DNA of 64,000 nt, taken from Cephalotrichum gorgonifer. Taxonomy: Eukaryota > Ascomycota > Sordariomycetes > Microascales > Microascaceae. The notes below the pieces were generated by a model. That model searched no databases. It saw only the letters and a list, made by a program, of their open reading frames with translations, and was not told where the DNA came from. Positions 43,590 through 54,842 of this stretch are shown piece after piece; positions within the stretch are counted from its first letter, which is position 1; every line of letters begins with the position of its first letter. The stretch spans positions 62,001 to 126,000 of the forward strand of contig ONZQ02000015.1 of NCBI GenBank assembly GCA_900312665.1, read 5' to 3'. Both the position numbers and the translations under genes were made by a program.

Positions 43590-45158
43590 GGAGGAGAATC
43601 TTATTTTTTTTCTTTAAGTTTCATGGGTAGCGATTTACAAGTTTTCGTCCCTTGAACCCATTTATATACACATTATGTGTGAATCTACTTTGAATTCGAT
43701 CTCTTATTATCGGCGATGGTAAATAATGGCTAACATGCTAGTAAATGGGTGTTTACTAACGATGAGTAGAAAAAGAGACTGAGGGAATGTATGAAGAACA
43801 CATAATATACCCATCCCTTAGAGAATTCTTGTAAGTCAGTTGCGGACCATCGAAGGCATATGTAGTCATGCATCTTCATGTACTACTTACTACCCGGCCT
43901 CTCCCTTGGTTGCTTCCCATGGACGAACTCACCATCGACACAACATTCCAGCCAACCACATCCGCTTCACAACCATCTTCTTCCCCTTCCCCCCCCCAAG
44001 TCCCCATCTTCTTCGGCAATTCTCTTTCCCCCGTCGTTCTCAACCTTGGCCATATCTTGATACTACTGACTCCATATACAAATCAGAGATAAGATGTGCT
44101 GTTCCTCACGTATACCCAGCTACTCACAGCATCTGGACCGTACCATAGGATTGTTTTAAAACAACGGGATAGCTGAGAGTCATGATTCTGTTCTCATACC
44201 TTTATATCACCTTTCCCACCTGATAATTTTTCTTCTTCTTTCGCTTCCATTTTTATTCATACTAGATAGATTCTCGCCTAATTCCGGCCACGGAGGTTGA
44301 AACCACGAAGCCCACCCTCCCCCTTTTTCTCAGCCCGAGCACCTTCTATCATTGCCCTCCCCCCCTCCGACACCCCGGATCCGGGACGGGACCGGGCTCC
44401 TCTCCCTTCCCTTCTCAACTTCCCCTTTGTCTCCAAACCCCCCGGCCGGATCCGTCAGCCCCAACCCCCTAACGCTTGCACCTGACCCTTAACTCTTCCC
44501 GGCTCAAGCTCTTCGCATTCTCGAAGCCCCCCCGCCTCAAGCCCCAAGCCCCAAATCTATCGACACAAGTACATCTGCGCCACCATTGGAAACAGAGAGA
44601 GATAATGGCCCTCTCCCCCTTTCAGACCAACTCTTCCTCTATTGTGAGCGTTGGCTTGAATAATTTCTTTGTTCCCTCCTTCGGATCCTCCCAGCACGTT
44701 CCTCATTGGCGGTTTGGAATGCTTGTGCGATGCTGCGGCCAGAGTAGGCACCGCGTATCCTGGAATGCCCCCCTTCCATTGTTGGAACCTGCTTATTGTG
44801 TTGTTAGTTTTCCGTGTCGCGGGAAGGACCCTGGGATGGTCCTATTGAATCTCATAATAAAGCCGTAAGTGATCCCGTCTTGACGATGACGATCTCTTCC
44901 CCTTTAACCTCTCTCCTTACTTACATACTATACGCCCTTATTCTCTCATCATCTCCTTGGTTGATTGATGCCCAGCGCCTGACATACTTGATTATCACTC
45001 ACTCTCGGTCGCGAACATCATCACTCCCGACCGAGGGCACACGGTGATACCTTCAACCCCCTCTCCTTAACAACACATTCACTACCAACCTCAGCACCTC
45101 ACCTTTCCCCACTAAGCACTCCCACTCTGACACCTCGACGAGAGTAGTAGCCCCGTCA
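43590..45158. other. intergenic region upstream of the multi-finger gene
   Basis: 1.57 kb without a supportable gene. From about 44280 on, the plus strand is C/T-rich and probably forms the promoter and leader of the large gene at 45159. A 57-codon frame from about 43920 is Ser/Pro-rich and unsupported. Confidence 0.4.
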
Positions 45159-48100
45159 ATGACGTCCGGCGCCGATGCGGTCCCGGCGAGATGGGACCCC
45201 CTCATAACCCCAAACCAGCCTAAATGGGTCGCCCAAACCTCCATCTTCAGGTCCCTCCTCGCCCCCACCTCCCGCGAGACCATCCACTCCATACTCCAGA
45301 ACCACTTCACCCGCAGCGAGCGCCTCCTCGCCCTCCCCGCCACGGCGCCCGACTACCTCGTCGCCGCACAGGACGAGAACGCGGCCCGCTACCGCAGGCT
45401 CCTCCAGGGCAGGTTCCGCGGCGTGGAGGACGACGCCGTCACGAGGTTGACGATGCTCTACTTCGGCATGCCGGCCGAGCCGCTGATGTACGGCCTGTTC
45501 AAGGCCGTCGACGAGGACGTAGAGATGCTGGACGGCGCCGACGCGAGGATTTATGAGGTCACACCGCCGCTGCATTTCTTGACGGCCCATGATCGAAGGA
45601 ACTGGGGCAGGGATGAGCTGAGGGGTGCGTAAACTTCCCCCCCCCCCCCTCTTTCCCACTCTCGGAGACCAGCCGTTTCTCCTTCGTTTTTTTTTTTCTT
45701 GCAGTTTGGGGATTTGGCTAACGTGAATAATAGGCACGGAGGCACCCTTGAGTTACATCCCCGTCCCGGCTGCCCACGCCGAGGCCCTAAAGTCGGGTGC
45801 CAGGCTAGAGGAGGCAGAGGAGGGTGGTAGGTACGGCACGCCCCCGAAGTTTCAGTCCTCGCTCCGGGGCGGTGGCGAGGTCGACTCCGATGACGAGAGC
45901 GAGGAAGAGTGCACTATAATTAAGAAGGAGAGCTCCTCCCCCGTAGCCCATGTCCAGACAGCCCCAGGTTACGACCAGGACGACACAAGCGGCGACCAGG
46001 ACCAGGACCAGACGACGGAAAACTACTTCAAGAACGTTAGAATTGTGAGCAAGACGCAGTACCGCCTGTACGGCTACCAGGGCTCGGTCATGTTCAGAGG
46101 AACGGGATCGGACCTCGACCGGGCCGTCCGCCGCCTCCTGAGCCTGACCACCGCCGATAACCCAAAGATCAAGCTGATAAACTTCAACATAAACCAGCCC
46201 AGGGACGGCCTGGACGTCCAGTACGAGCGCTTCAGGGTGAGACTCCCCCTCCTGGACGGGGGCTTGGCCATCCGTAGGCTGGCCAGGCACTGGACCGTCA
46301 ACCCCAAATCCCACGAGAACTGCTGCGCGTTGTTCGTGTGTCTGGAGCACGAGCCTGATCCCAGGGCTTTTGCGCCCTCGGCCGAGCATATGGCTCAGCT
46401 GGTCGCGATTGCAGACAGCCCGGAATTGGAGCACGACACAGCCCTGGCCTACTCGCGCGTCCCGCGGGAGATGGGGCCGCGCCCGGAGTTGACATACGGG
46501 AGGAACCTGTACGCCATGTACATGCGGACCGCCATGCAGCTCGTCCTCGGCAGGATGAACGAGCCCGGAGAGAACCACATTGGCGTCAGAGTACACGACA
46601 ACGCGGCGGTGCAACGCGAACAGGCAAAGGCGTGCTACGGCGGGCTCACGGTTCCCGCGGAGGTCTACAGTGGCCTGTCCCGGTCGGTTGGCCGCGACAA
46701 TTTCTGGGCAGTGAGTACCGAGATACTGAGCGATGACTGCATCGCGCTGTGCATGCCCGGCCTCGAGAAGGTTAGGTCGCGCGACTACGAACTCGTGTAC
46801 GACTCGAATATACAGACGATTCCCCAGTCGAAGGACCCCCGGGTCCGCCACGAGAGCCTCAGTCAGCTCCGCTTCAAGAACGCCTTCCTCGCCGTCGAGG
46901 GAATGCTGTACGGGGCCTTGTCGGACGTGGAGAGGACCCGCCTAAGATGCTTCGAAGTAGAGTGCGGTTACACCGCATGGGAGCGAAGTGCGGATGGTAA
47001 TGGTAGCGACACCGTAATCCTCGACTACTTTGCCGCCAATCCCGATCCCGCACAGCCAGACGTTCCCCCAGAGTGGGCGAAGCCACTCGCCAATTTCCTC
47101 CAGAAATCACAAGCAGCCGGCCACAGATTCTTCATCCTGCGCCCCAAGTTCGAGAAATACGACCTCGTCCCTAGCTGGGGGATACCTAAGGGCAGCAAGG
47201 CCCAGGACTGCAAGGACGACCTGGCTCTGGAGCGGACGGGCGAGGAGACCCTGGAGGCGTTCCGCGGCCTCATCGATAAGATGCTGACCAAGACGCCTCA
47301 CCCCAGCATCACGGCCCCCATAGAACACAGGAACCTATGGATCGTTGTCGAATGTGTGCCCCTCAAGGAGGAAGCCTCGCCCGTGAAGTGGGTAGTCTTG
47401 CCCGAGACCGACCTTAACCCCAGAGATTGGAACTCTCTCATCAAAGAATGGTCTTTCTGTGAAAGGCTCGTCGTGTCCCTGTCTCTGGATGGGGAGGCGG
47501 ATTTCACCCGCTCAATAGACGAATCGATCCCCTGGGGCCCACGGTACGGGGACGTCGGCATGGTCAATTTTCGCCGAAAGATCTGGACGGAGGAACCTAG
47601 CACCGCCACCGCACCGCCGGCCACGCCACCTCCTGCCACGGCCGGCCCGAGTGCCGCCACGGAACGCCCGGTGACCACCACCTCGGCGAAACAGCCGAGC
47701 TGCTTTGACGGGGGCCCGTTTCCCAAGATCCCGGTGACTTCCCCCCCGCGGGAGCCGATCCTCCGCACCGGCGGCCCCAACATCTCGATGGTTACCACAC
47801 GGGTCTTGACGCCAACGGATCAGCAGCGCCTCCAGGAGGCCCTCTACGCTACCCGCAATGTGCAGCTCCGCCGAGCGCTCAGATGTCATTACAAGGACTG
47901 CACATTCACCGTCGCCGCCGACGAACAGGAGGCCATGCAGATGCATCTCCAGGAGATGCACGTCGTGGACCGGTGCCCGTGGTGCAACTCTACGGTCTTC
48001 GCCCACATGAGCGTCGATGACAGGCACAAGCACATGGTACGGGAGCACAGGCATATACTTGAGGGACTTGCCAACCAGGCGGACCCGACCAGGAAGCACG

Positions 48101-50540
48101 GCATGAAGGCGCCTAAGGAGAAGAAGGCCAGGGACCATGTATCGGCAGCAGCAAGCGAACGCCAGGAATCGGCGGCGAGGAGGCGGGCAGAGGTGAACCG
48201 ACCACAGCCGAAGATGGAACGTATGGTCCCGAGGGCCCCCGAGCGGGCAGCGGCAGACGAGCACGCGTATTCCTTCTGCGACCGGTGCGGCAGGGACCAC
48301 ACGAAACTCACCGACGAGGCGGACCGCGAGTGGCACGACCGCATCTGCGTGCCGCGGGCACCGAACGCCGGTGAGTACAAGTTCTGCGGCCGCTGCGGCG
48401 CGCGTGAGTGGGAGACGCGGGAGCTGTCGCATCGGAACGAAGGCGATCAGTTCCAGTGGCCCCACCACTGTGCACCCGAAGATGGCGACGCATTCTGCGT
48501 CGGCTGTGGGATTTCGACGCGCATCTTGGGTGGGCAAGACAAGTTTGCCCACCACGTGGAGCACTGCAAGGGTTTCTCGGGCAAGATGAGTGAGTTCTGT
48601 CCCTACTGCCGCGTATCCCTGGGGTACATACGGGATTGGAAGGTGAGGGAAAAGCATATTATTACCTGCCTCGCCACCATCCCTACGGACGAGGACGGGC
48701 TTGCCACCGAGGAGGGAGCATTCAATGTGGCATCCACAGTGAGGCCGTACTCGCTATATCTGCCCCGGATGTGGGTGCAACCGGGCCCCCAAGCGGAGGA
48801 GGATCTCTTCTATTCGGGATGGCGCGCAGATATGCGGCCGGAGAGCCTCAACTTCAACCGGAACGCATCGGGTCCCCCGCTCCGTCCTAATAGGCGCACA
48901 TGGGATAAGGGACGGAAACACGAGGATAATGTGACGCATGTGAACGATCTGATCGATCAAGGCCAGCCTCCACCACGCGCGCGCTCAGAGCCGCCACCAG
49001 AGGACTCGGGGAAGAAGCGACCGGCGGAAGGTGAGGGGCAGACGGCGCAGAAGAAGCAGAAGACCCCAGATCACAGCATATCCTCCTCGGATGCCTCAGA
49101 GATTGTGAACAGCCCAAACCAACCCCCGAAGGGGACGACCCCTCATCCTGAACAGACACCAACAGAGAAGACGCCGGGGCAAAAGCCTTCCCCCGCTGCA
49201 AAAAGCAAGGACGCTGCACCGACAGCAGAGAAGAGTGGGTCAAATAAGGCCCAGACGCCGGAACGGGAGCAGGGCCCAGCCCCGGCGGCAGAGGAGGGCG
49301 CAGTAAGTGAGGACCAAGGAGGAGCTCTCATAAGGCGCCGCAACTCGCCAGTTTGGGATTGGGTTCTTGGAGAACAACAAGACCCCGAATTCGTTCCGTT
49401 GGCCGGAATGTACTGCTCTCGGTGCCTAAGAAGGGTGCCAGGTGGTAAGCAGGTTCCGAGGGAATCTGATCCAAGCTGGAGGGAGCAGTTCGAGGTAAGA
49501 TTATCTCTCCAACCCCATGCCGTCAGGGAGGACAGGGCGCATTTCTAGAGAAGGAGAAACGCTAACAACAAGGGCGATAGGCACACATGGACCCGAATAG
49601 GAGCTGCCGCATCCGAAGGGCAGCCGGTCACGTTGGCAGGGGTAGGGGCCTAAATAACGCGCCTGAAATCGGACTTCCTAACCGAAGCGGCTGGCTTATG
49701 GAGCCGGACGTCAAGGGGAAGCTCGGGGTGATTAAGGCTGAGTTTAAGCGTAAGTATCCGCTGTACGCCAGGACGGTCTACCCGATGGATGGCAAGTGCA
49801 CAAACTCCGTCTGGCGCGAAGATCCGAACAACCCGATGAACGAGGAGAACTGGACACGGCCGTGGCCGCCATGGTCGGGTACAGACCGAACGCTGTGGCC
49901 CGATCTAGACGAGGACCCGGGTGAGGGAGTAGTCGAGGCCCCGGCCGGCCCGGAGGTTCGTGAAGAGGGGAATGGTGAAGAGGAAGCCGGGGACACGGAG
50001 TATAGGCCGGGAGTGAATGATGAGCAGGAGGGTGATCATGATCTTGATTCGGGCGACGAGGAGGTGCCGACGGAAGAGCAGGTGGAAGTGCAAGGAGGAG
50101 GAGGAGCTTCCGGAAAGAAGAAGCTGGCCAAACCCACTGTTAAGGACAATGACGGGGTGTGGCACGACCAGGGGGAAGTGCACTCAGAGGATGAGGAGCC
50201 TCATCCCGAGGAGGTGAGGGCCGATGCTCTAGGGGAGGAGGGACAGCCAAAGAAGAAGAGGCCAGGACCGGCGCCGGCACCGGTACAGCCACCAGAAGAG
50301 GCATCGAAAAAGCCACTGAGAAAGATCATTGCTAAGAGCAATGGCAAGACGTATCGCGACGGGAAGGTAGTGAACTCGGACGAGGAGGAGTCGAATCCGA
50401 AGGAGATGAGGGCCGATGCCGTAGATGCCGCGGGAGACGGCGGCAAGCCAAAGCGGAAGAGGAAGAGGACGGAGAAGGCGATGGCCAATGACGCCGCGGC
50501 GACCAAGCGGAAGAAGACGGAGGACCCCGCTGGGGAATGA
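45159..50540 (+). CDS. 1,728-residue protein with C2H2 and C2HC zinc-finger-like array, function unknown
   Basis: Three exons: 45159-45624, 45734-49494 and 49581-50540, all in phase. Donors are GTGCGT and GTAAGA; the second intron has a GCTAACA branch. Residues 1-155 and the following ~650 residues show no motif I recognise. An acidic patch near 45880-46020 is followed by a folded-looking region and then a Thr/Pro linker (47580-47700). Two C2H2-type fingers follow: Cys873-x4-Cys878-x14-His893-x4-His898 and Cys903-x2-Cys906-x15-His922-x4-His927. Then come C-x2-C-x15-H-x3-C motifs at 1004-1027, 1077-1100 and 1111-1134, with an irregular fourth Cys/His cluster at 1040-1068. A further Cys-pair motif straddles intron 2. 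The C-terminus has a duplicated acidic/basic module and Lys/Arg clusters (K-K-K-R-P, K-R-K-R-K-R) that look like nuclear localisation signals. A nuclear, nucleic-acid or chromatin role is inference. Confidence 0.85.
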
Positions 50541-52526
50541 TGCCCCGGTGACTGTTCCGGCAGGTGCCCCGGGGGTTTGGGCAAGTGCCATAAGCGCGGT
50601 CGCCCCAACAATACCCGAAAGGAGTGATGTGGATGGGTGGAGTGTGAGCGGATAGATGGCGATGGCTGGCGTTTGGGGATCTCAAGGTCTTTTGACTGCG
50701 TCCTGCTTTGGTTAGATTAGATTAGAATTGCTTGGTAGAATTGCTTCAGCCTTTGCTTAGAGGAGCTATTGAGTCTTCTCTTCTTTTCTGTCTGTAGTCA
50801 ATTCGTCTGGGAACGCAAGTACAAGTATTGCGCGCTTGACCGATACCAACCAGGACAAGGAGAGGATTTGTATACAAGCGCGTTTCTTTCCAATGATACT
50901 CTGATAAACACATGCAACGTCTGCGTTCTCGGGCGGATTCGGAGTACGTTATTCTCCCGGTCAGTTTCGTCCTCCGTATCGGTCCTCCGCATTGGCATTG
51001 CAGTTCTTCAACCTAGAGCGCGCGAGTAGACACAGGTTCCCCAGGCCGACAACTTTGTCTATCATGGCGATCGCTGGTGACCAAGATGGGAAGGTCCTGG
51101 ATGAGAGGGCGTCGAGGATGCCCGAAATCTCCGGCAAGCCGCATCGGGGGCGGGCGGAAAGGACTGGTAATTGACCACTGGGCCAATCCCATCCCTGCAG
51201 CATGCCGCCGCCGGGCTGGGCCGGCAACATCCGAGTCCTGAACCTGTGCCACCGGCTGGCATTTGCCCCGTCGCGGATGGGTTGGGCGCGCCTTTCTCCG
51301 TTCCGGAGCTGCGCGAGTCCAGAGCGGATAGGGAATACCTATGGCCAACGTTTGTGACTACAAGTAGTACTCGTACTTACTACTCGTACTCGTTTCTGCG
51401 GCGGTGAAAAACCTGTCGTGTGACTCAATGTGGACGTCCTCGATTCTGTGCGGACGTATGTCCCCTGGTCACGACGCCCAATAAACCGCGGGTCCCGGTC
51501 GGGTTTGGGCCAGCCAGGTACAAGTACGAGGTACGTACCTATTACCCCTACGCCTGGGTGAACATGGTAGGACCGCTCAAGCAGGATGCTTAGGGACGGC
51601 AACCATCGGATCAACCCTTAATATTGGAACTCCAGCTTGAATGAAAGCCCAGCTTCCTAAGGTTGGTTGCTTATAATCGGCTTAACGCGGCCGGATGCTC
51701 ATCGCCCGTCCCGGTCCGTGCCTGCCATATTCGGGATATCTTAGTTGCTTCGTTGCCATACTTGTGCAATGTAGACCCCCAAAACTACTCGTATATGGTA
51801 AGGGGCGTGCCTTGTCAGGGTGGAGCCGTTGTTCCACAAGTTTGAGTCAGGCGAGGGGACTCAGGGGGGCGCTCCAGTACTAATAATAACTAATGCCTGA
51901 GCGCGATCTGAGGGTCAACAATGGCACTATTACTGAATGGGCGACACAAAAATACCCTGAGAAGAACAAACGCGTGCGAAATAATAAGTGGGCCCCGTTG
52001 ACTGCAAGAGGTCAGCTCTTGCCTTTTATGGCCTCTTCCCTGCCCATGAGTGGTGGTGGCGGCGGGCGTCGCTCCTTCGTTTTTCGTTGTCCGTCATGTG
52101 CTCCTTCGTTCTTTCTCCCTCTTTCCCTGCCCATGACGATTTTCCTTTGTTCTCCTCGACCCAAGACATCCCCAACCATTGCATGTTCGCTCGGTGTTCA
52201 TAGCTCATAGCGCAACCCAAAACCCACGACTGCGACTGCGACCACACCGCCGCCTGTCCCCATCGCAGCTCTGACACATGGTTGCTGGCGCTGGGCAGCT
52301 TGTACTACTACCACACTCATCTCACCGACTCGGTCTGTGCAGGATCGTGACCCTGGAGCTGGTCACATGAGACTCGCCCCTTTCCTTTTGTTGAGGCCTG
52401 CGACTCAGTACCAAGCTGATAATTACCTCTACTCGTCCATTTCATCCACGGCGGGGGATTCGGGATTGGGGGGGTTGAGATTGGTCCTTGTACCATCAGG
52501 CAGAAAACCACGACTTGTAAATAAAA
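50541..52526. other. intergenic region between the multi-finger gene and sulfite oxidase
   Basis: 2.0 kb without a supportable gene. It is rich in short repeats built on TACAAGTA and TACTCGTA (50814-50826, 51357-51395, 51519-51540). The last 500 bases are the presumed promoter of the sulfite oxidase gene. Confidence 0.45.
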
Positions 52527-54344
52527 ATGCCGGCGAACGACAGAGCATGCGCCCTTCTACGTAGAGGGGGAAACTTACACATCTGGACCGGCTGGTCGCC
52601 GCGCACCAGCTTTACCCACCTCATAAACACCACCTCGAGACGAAGGCGGTATCACTCCACCTCCACCCCTACCGGACCGGCAAACCACGTCCAAACGACA
52701 TGGAACAACAAATGGAGACGGAATCCGAAGCTGGCGAATCAAGGCGCCATTGCGGCCGGATCTATCCTCTCTATACTAGCACTCACGTTCTTTTTCTCCA
52801 CGCCCGTTCGCGCCGACCACGCCCCCCAAGAAAATTCAGAGACAGGGGTGGACCGCCGGGACCCTAGCCTGCCCAGATTCAGGATTTCCGAGATCAAGAA
52901 GCACGATGGCGACTCTAGCAGCCCATGGGTCACCTACGAGGACAAGGTCTACGACATAACCGACTGGGTCCCCGCCCATCCCGGTGGCGAGGTCATCCTC
53001 CGCGCCGCCGGTGGCAGCGTCGATCCTTACTGGAACATCTTCGTCATCCACAAGGAGCCCTACATCAGGGAGATCCTCGAATCCTACCTGATTGGCTTTG
53101 TGGATATCGCTGACCTCGTCGACGGAAAGATCCCCCAGGATGAGATCGAGGACCCCTTCATGAGCGACCCCCCGCGGCACCCGGGCCTCATCACGCTGAC
53201 GAGCAAACCCCGTAACGCTGAGACGCCGGGGGATGCGCTGGCCGACCATTTTATAACCCCGACTGACCAGTTTTACGTCCGGAACCACATGTGGGTGCCA
53301 AAGGTGGAGGGCTCCGGCGCCAACCACGTCGTGACGATCGAGCTGCCCGATGGAGAAACCAAGACCTACACCCTCGCCGAGCTCAGGGAGAAGTTCCCTG
53401 CCTACAAGGTCACCGCAACGCTTCAATGCTCCGGCAATCGGCGGAAGCACATGACGGCCGAGGGCCTGAGGACGAACGGCCTCCAGTGGAATGTCGGTGG
53501 CATCTCCTCGGCCGAGTGGGAGGGTGTACGGCTCGCGGACGTACTGGCGGATGCGGGATTCCCCGTGCAGAGGGCGCGGGACGGGGAAGACACCGACGCG
53601 AAGCACGTGTGGTTCTCAGGGCTCGAGGCCTACGGCTCCTCAATACCCCTCGAGACGGCCGTGGACCCCCGCGCCGATGTCCTCCTTGCCTACGGCATGA
53701 ACGGTGCTCCGCTGCCGAGGGACCACGGGTTCCCGTTGAGAGCCCTGGTCCCAGGCACCGTGGCTGCACGGTCGGTCAAGTGGCTCAGCAAAATCGTGCT
53801 ATCGGAAGAGGAGAGCCCTGCGCAGTGGCAGAGGAAGGACTACAAGTGTTTCGGACCGAATGAGGCGGGGAAGGAGGATTGGGAGGAGGCGCCCGCCATT
53901 CAAGAGATGCCGGTCACGAGCGCCATTAGCTCCGTCAAGGTGCAAGGGGGAGAAACCGAGAAGAGTTCTGCGACCGTGCAGGGGTACGCCTTCTCCGGCG
54001 GCGGACGGAAGATTGTGAGGGTGGATATATCCCTCGACAACGGGCGGACGTGGGACCAGGCGAGCCTCGTCGACGACTGCGAGCCGGGCGAGGGGGAGAC
54101 GGAGTCGAGGTGCAAGGGCAGGAAGAGCTGGGCGTGGCAGAGGTGGCGGTACGAAGGGGAGCTACCGCTGAACGAGGTCAGGAAGGGGAAGAGGTGTTCG
54201 ACTGTCGTGGTGAAGGCGACGGACGAAGCGTATAATTCCCAGCCTGAGTGGAACGCGGGGATATATAATTTGAGGGGCAACCTCGCGACGGCGTGGCACA
54301 GGGTCGTCGTCTGCGGGGGGGAGTGTACAAGTAAGAAAGCGTGA
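52527..54344 (+). CDS. SUOX: sulfite oxidase, mitochondrial (cytochrome b5 and molybdopterin domains)
   Basis: A single exon, 605 residues. It oxidises toxic sulfite to sulfate, passing electrons to cytochrome c in the intermembrane space. The N-terminus is Arg/Ser/Thr-rich (presequence), followed by one hydrophobic segment (A-I-A-A-G-S-I-L-S-I-L-A-L-T-F-F-F), a bipartite signal for the intermembrane space. The cytochrome b5 domain has the heme ligands His151 (H-P-G-G) and His175 (F-V-I-H-K). The molybdopterin domain has the cofactor cysteine Cys301 in L-Q-C-S-G-N-R-R. The C-terminal dimerisation domain is visible through V-D-I-S-L-D-N-G-R-T-W. Domain order and the presence of the heme domain match animal-type sulfite oxidase rather than the plant form or nitrate reductase (no FAD domain follows). 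Confidence 0.95.
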   Translation: MPANDRACALLRRGGNLHIWTGWSPRTSFTHLINTTSRRRRYHSTSTPTGPANHVQTTWNNKWRRNPKLANQGAIAAGSILSILALTFFFSTPVRADHAPQENSETGVDRRDPSLPRFRISEIKKHDGDSSSPWVTYEDKVYDITDWVPAHPGGEVILRAAGGSVDPYWNIFVIHKEPYIREILESYLIGFVDIADLVDGKIPQDEIEDPFMSDPPRHPGLITLTSKPRNAETPGDALADHFITPTDQFYVRNHMWVPKVEGSGANHVVTIELPDGETKTYTLAELREKFPAYKVTATLQCSGNRRKHMTAEGLRTNGLQWNVGGISSAEWEGVRLADVLADAGFPVQRARDGEDTDAKHVWFSGLEAYGSSIPLETAVDPRADVLLAYGMNGAPLPRDHGFPLRALVPGTVAARSVKWLSKIVLSEEESPAQWQRKDYKCFGPNEAGKEDWEEAPAIQEMPVTSAISSVKVQGGETEKSSATVQGYAFSGGGRKIVRVDISLDNGRTWDQASLVDDCEPGEGETESRCKGRKSWAWQRWRYEGELPLNEVRKGKRCSTVVVKATDEAYNSQPEWNAGIYNLRGNLATAWHRVVVCGGECTSKKA

Positions 54345-54842
54345 AGGAGAGAGGGAAAGGGGCGCTCAACAGCACAGCTTGCATGGCATCGTCTCAACGA
54401 CGGATATTGATCTTATTTGTTTTGGTTTCACAGGGGGTGTTTGGCATTTGGGAGCTTACACTATACAGATAGATGGATAGGAGGGTGGCCGGAATCGAGC
54501 CAGAATACATGTAATTCACTAATTCATCTCTTGATGAGGTGTATCCCTCACGAACGGCCCCAAAAGAAAAGTGAAATAGTATCGCTTTCCTCGAAGTTCC
54601 ATTCCATGGTGCATACAAATACAGATACAGTTGCTGCGGGTTTCCTCACTCTAGTAGCAAAACAGGCTTTCGCCTTAACTCCCGAACCCAAAAGACTCAT
54701 TACCACCTTCCTTTCCCGCTCCCCACCTCCCCAACTCACTTTCTCCCACTCCCAATTCCCCATCCCACTTTATTCCACTACAACCCTTTCCTCCCCCCCG
54801 CTTCCACGCCTCCCCCGAGAGAAAAAAAGGAAAGGGGGGTTT
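54345..54842. other. convergent 3' region between sulfite oxidase and the capping triphosphatase
   Basis: 498 bp between convergent stop codons, C/T-rich from about 54700. No gene is supported. Confidence 0.45.

Noticed and set aside
43920..44093. A small 57-codon Ser/Pro-rich frame
   Set aside because: Short, in C/T-rich leader-like DNA, with no conserved feature visible.
45805..48657. Long minus-strand frames opposite the multi-finger gene
   Set aside because: They are antisense shadows of GC-rich codons. The plus strand has conserved finger spacing and consistent splice junctions.
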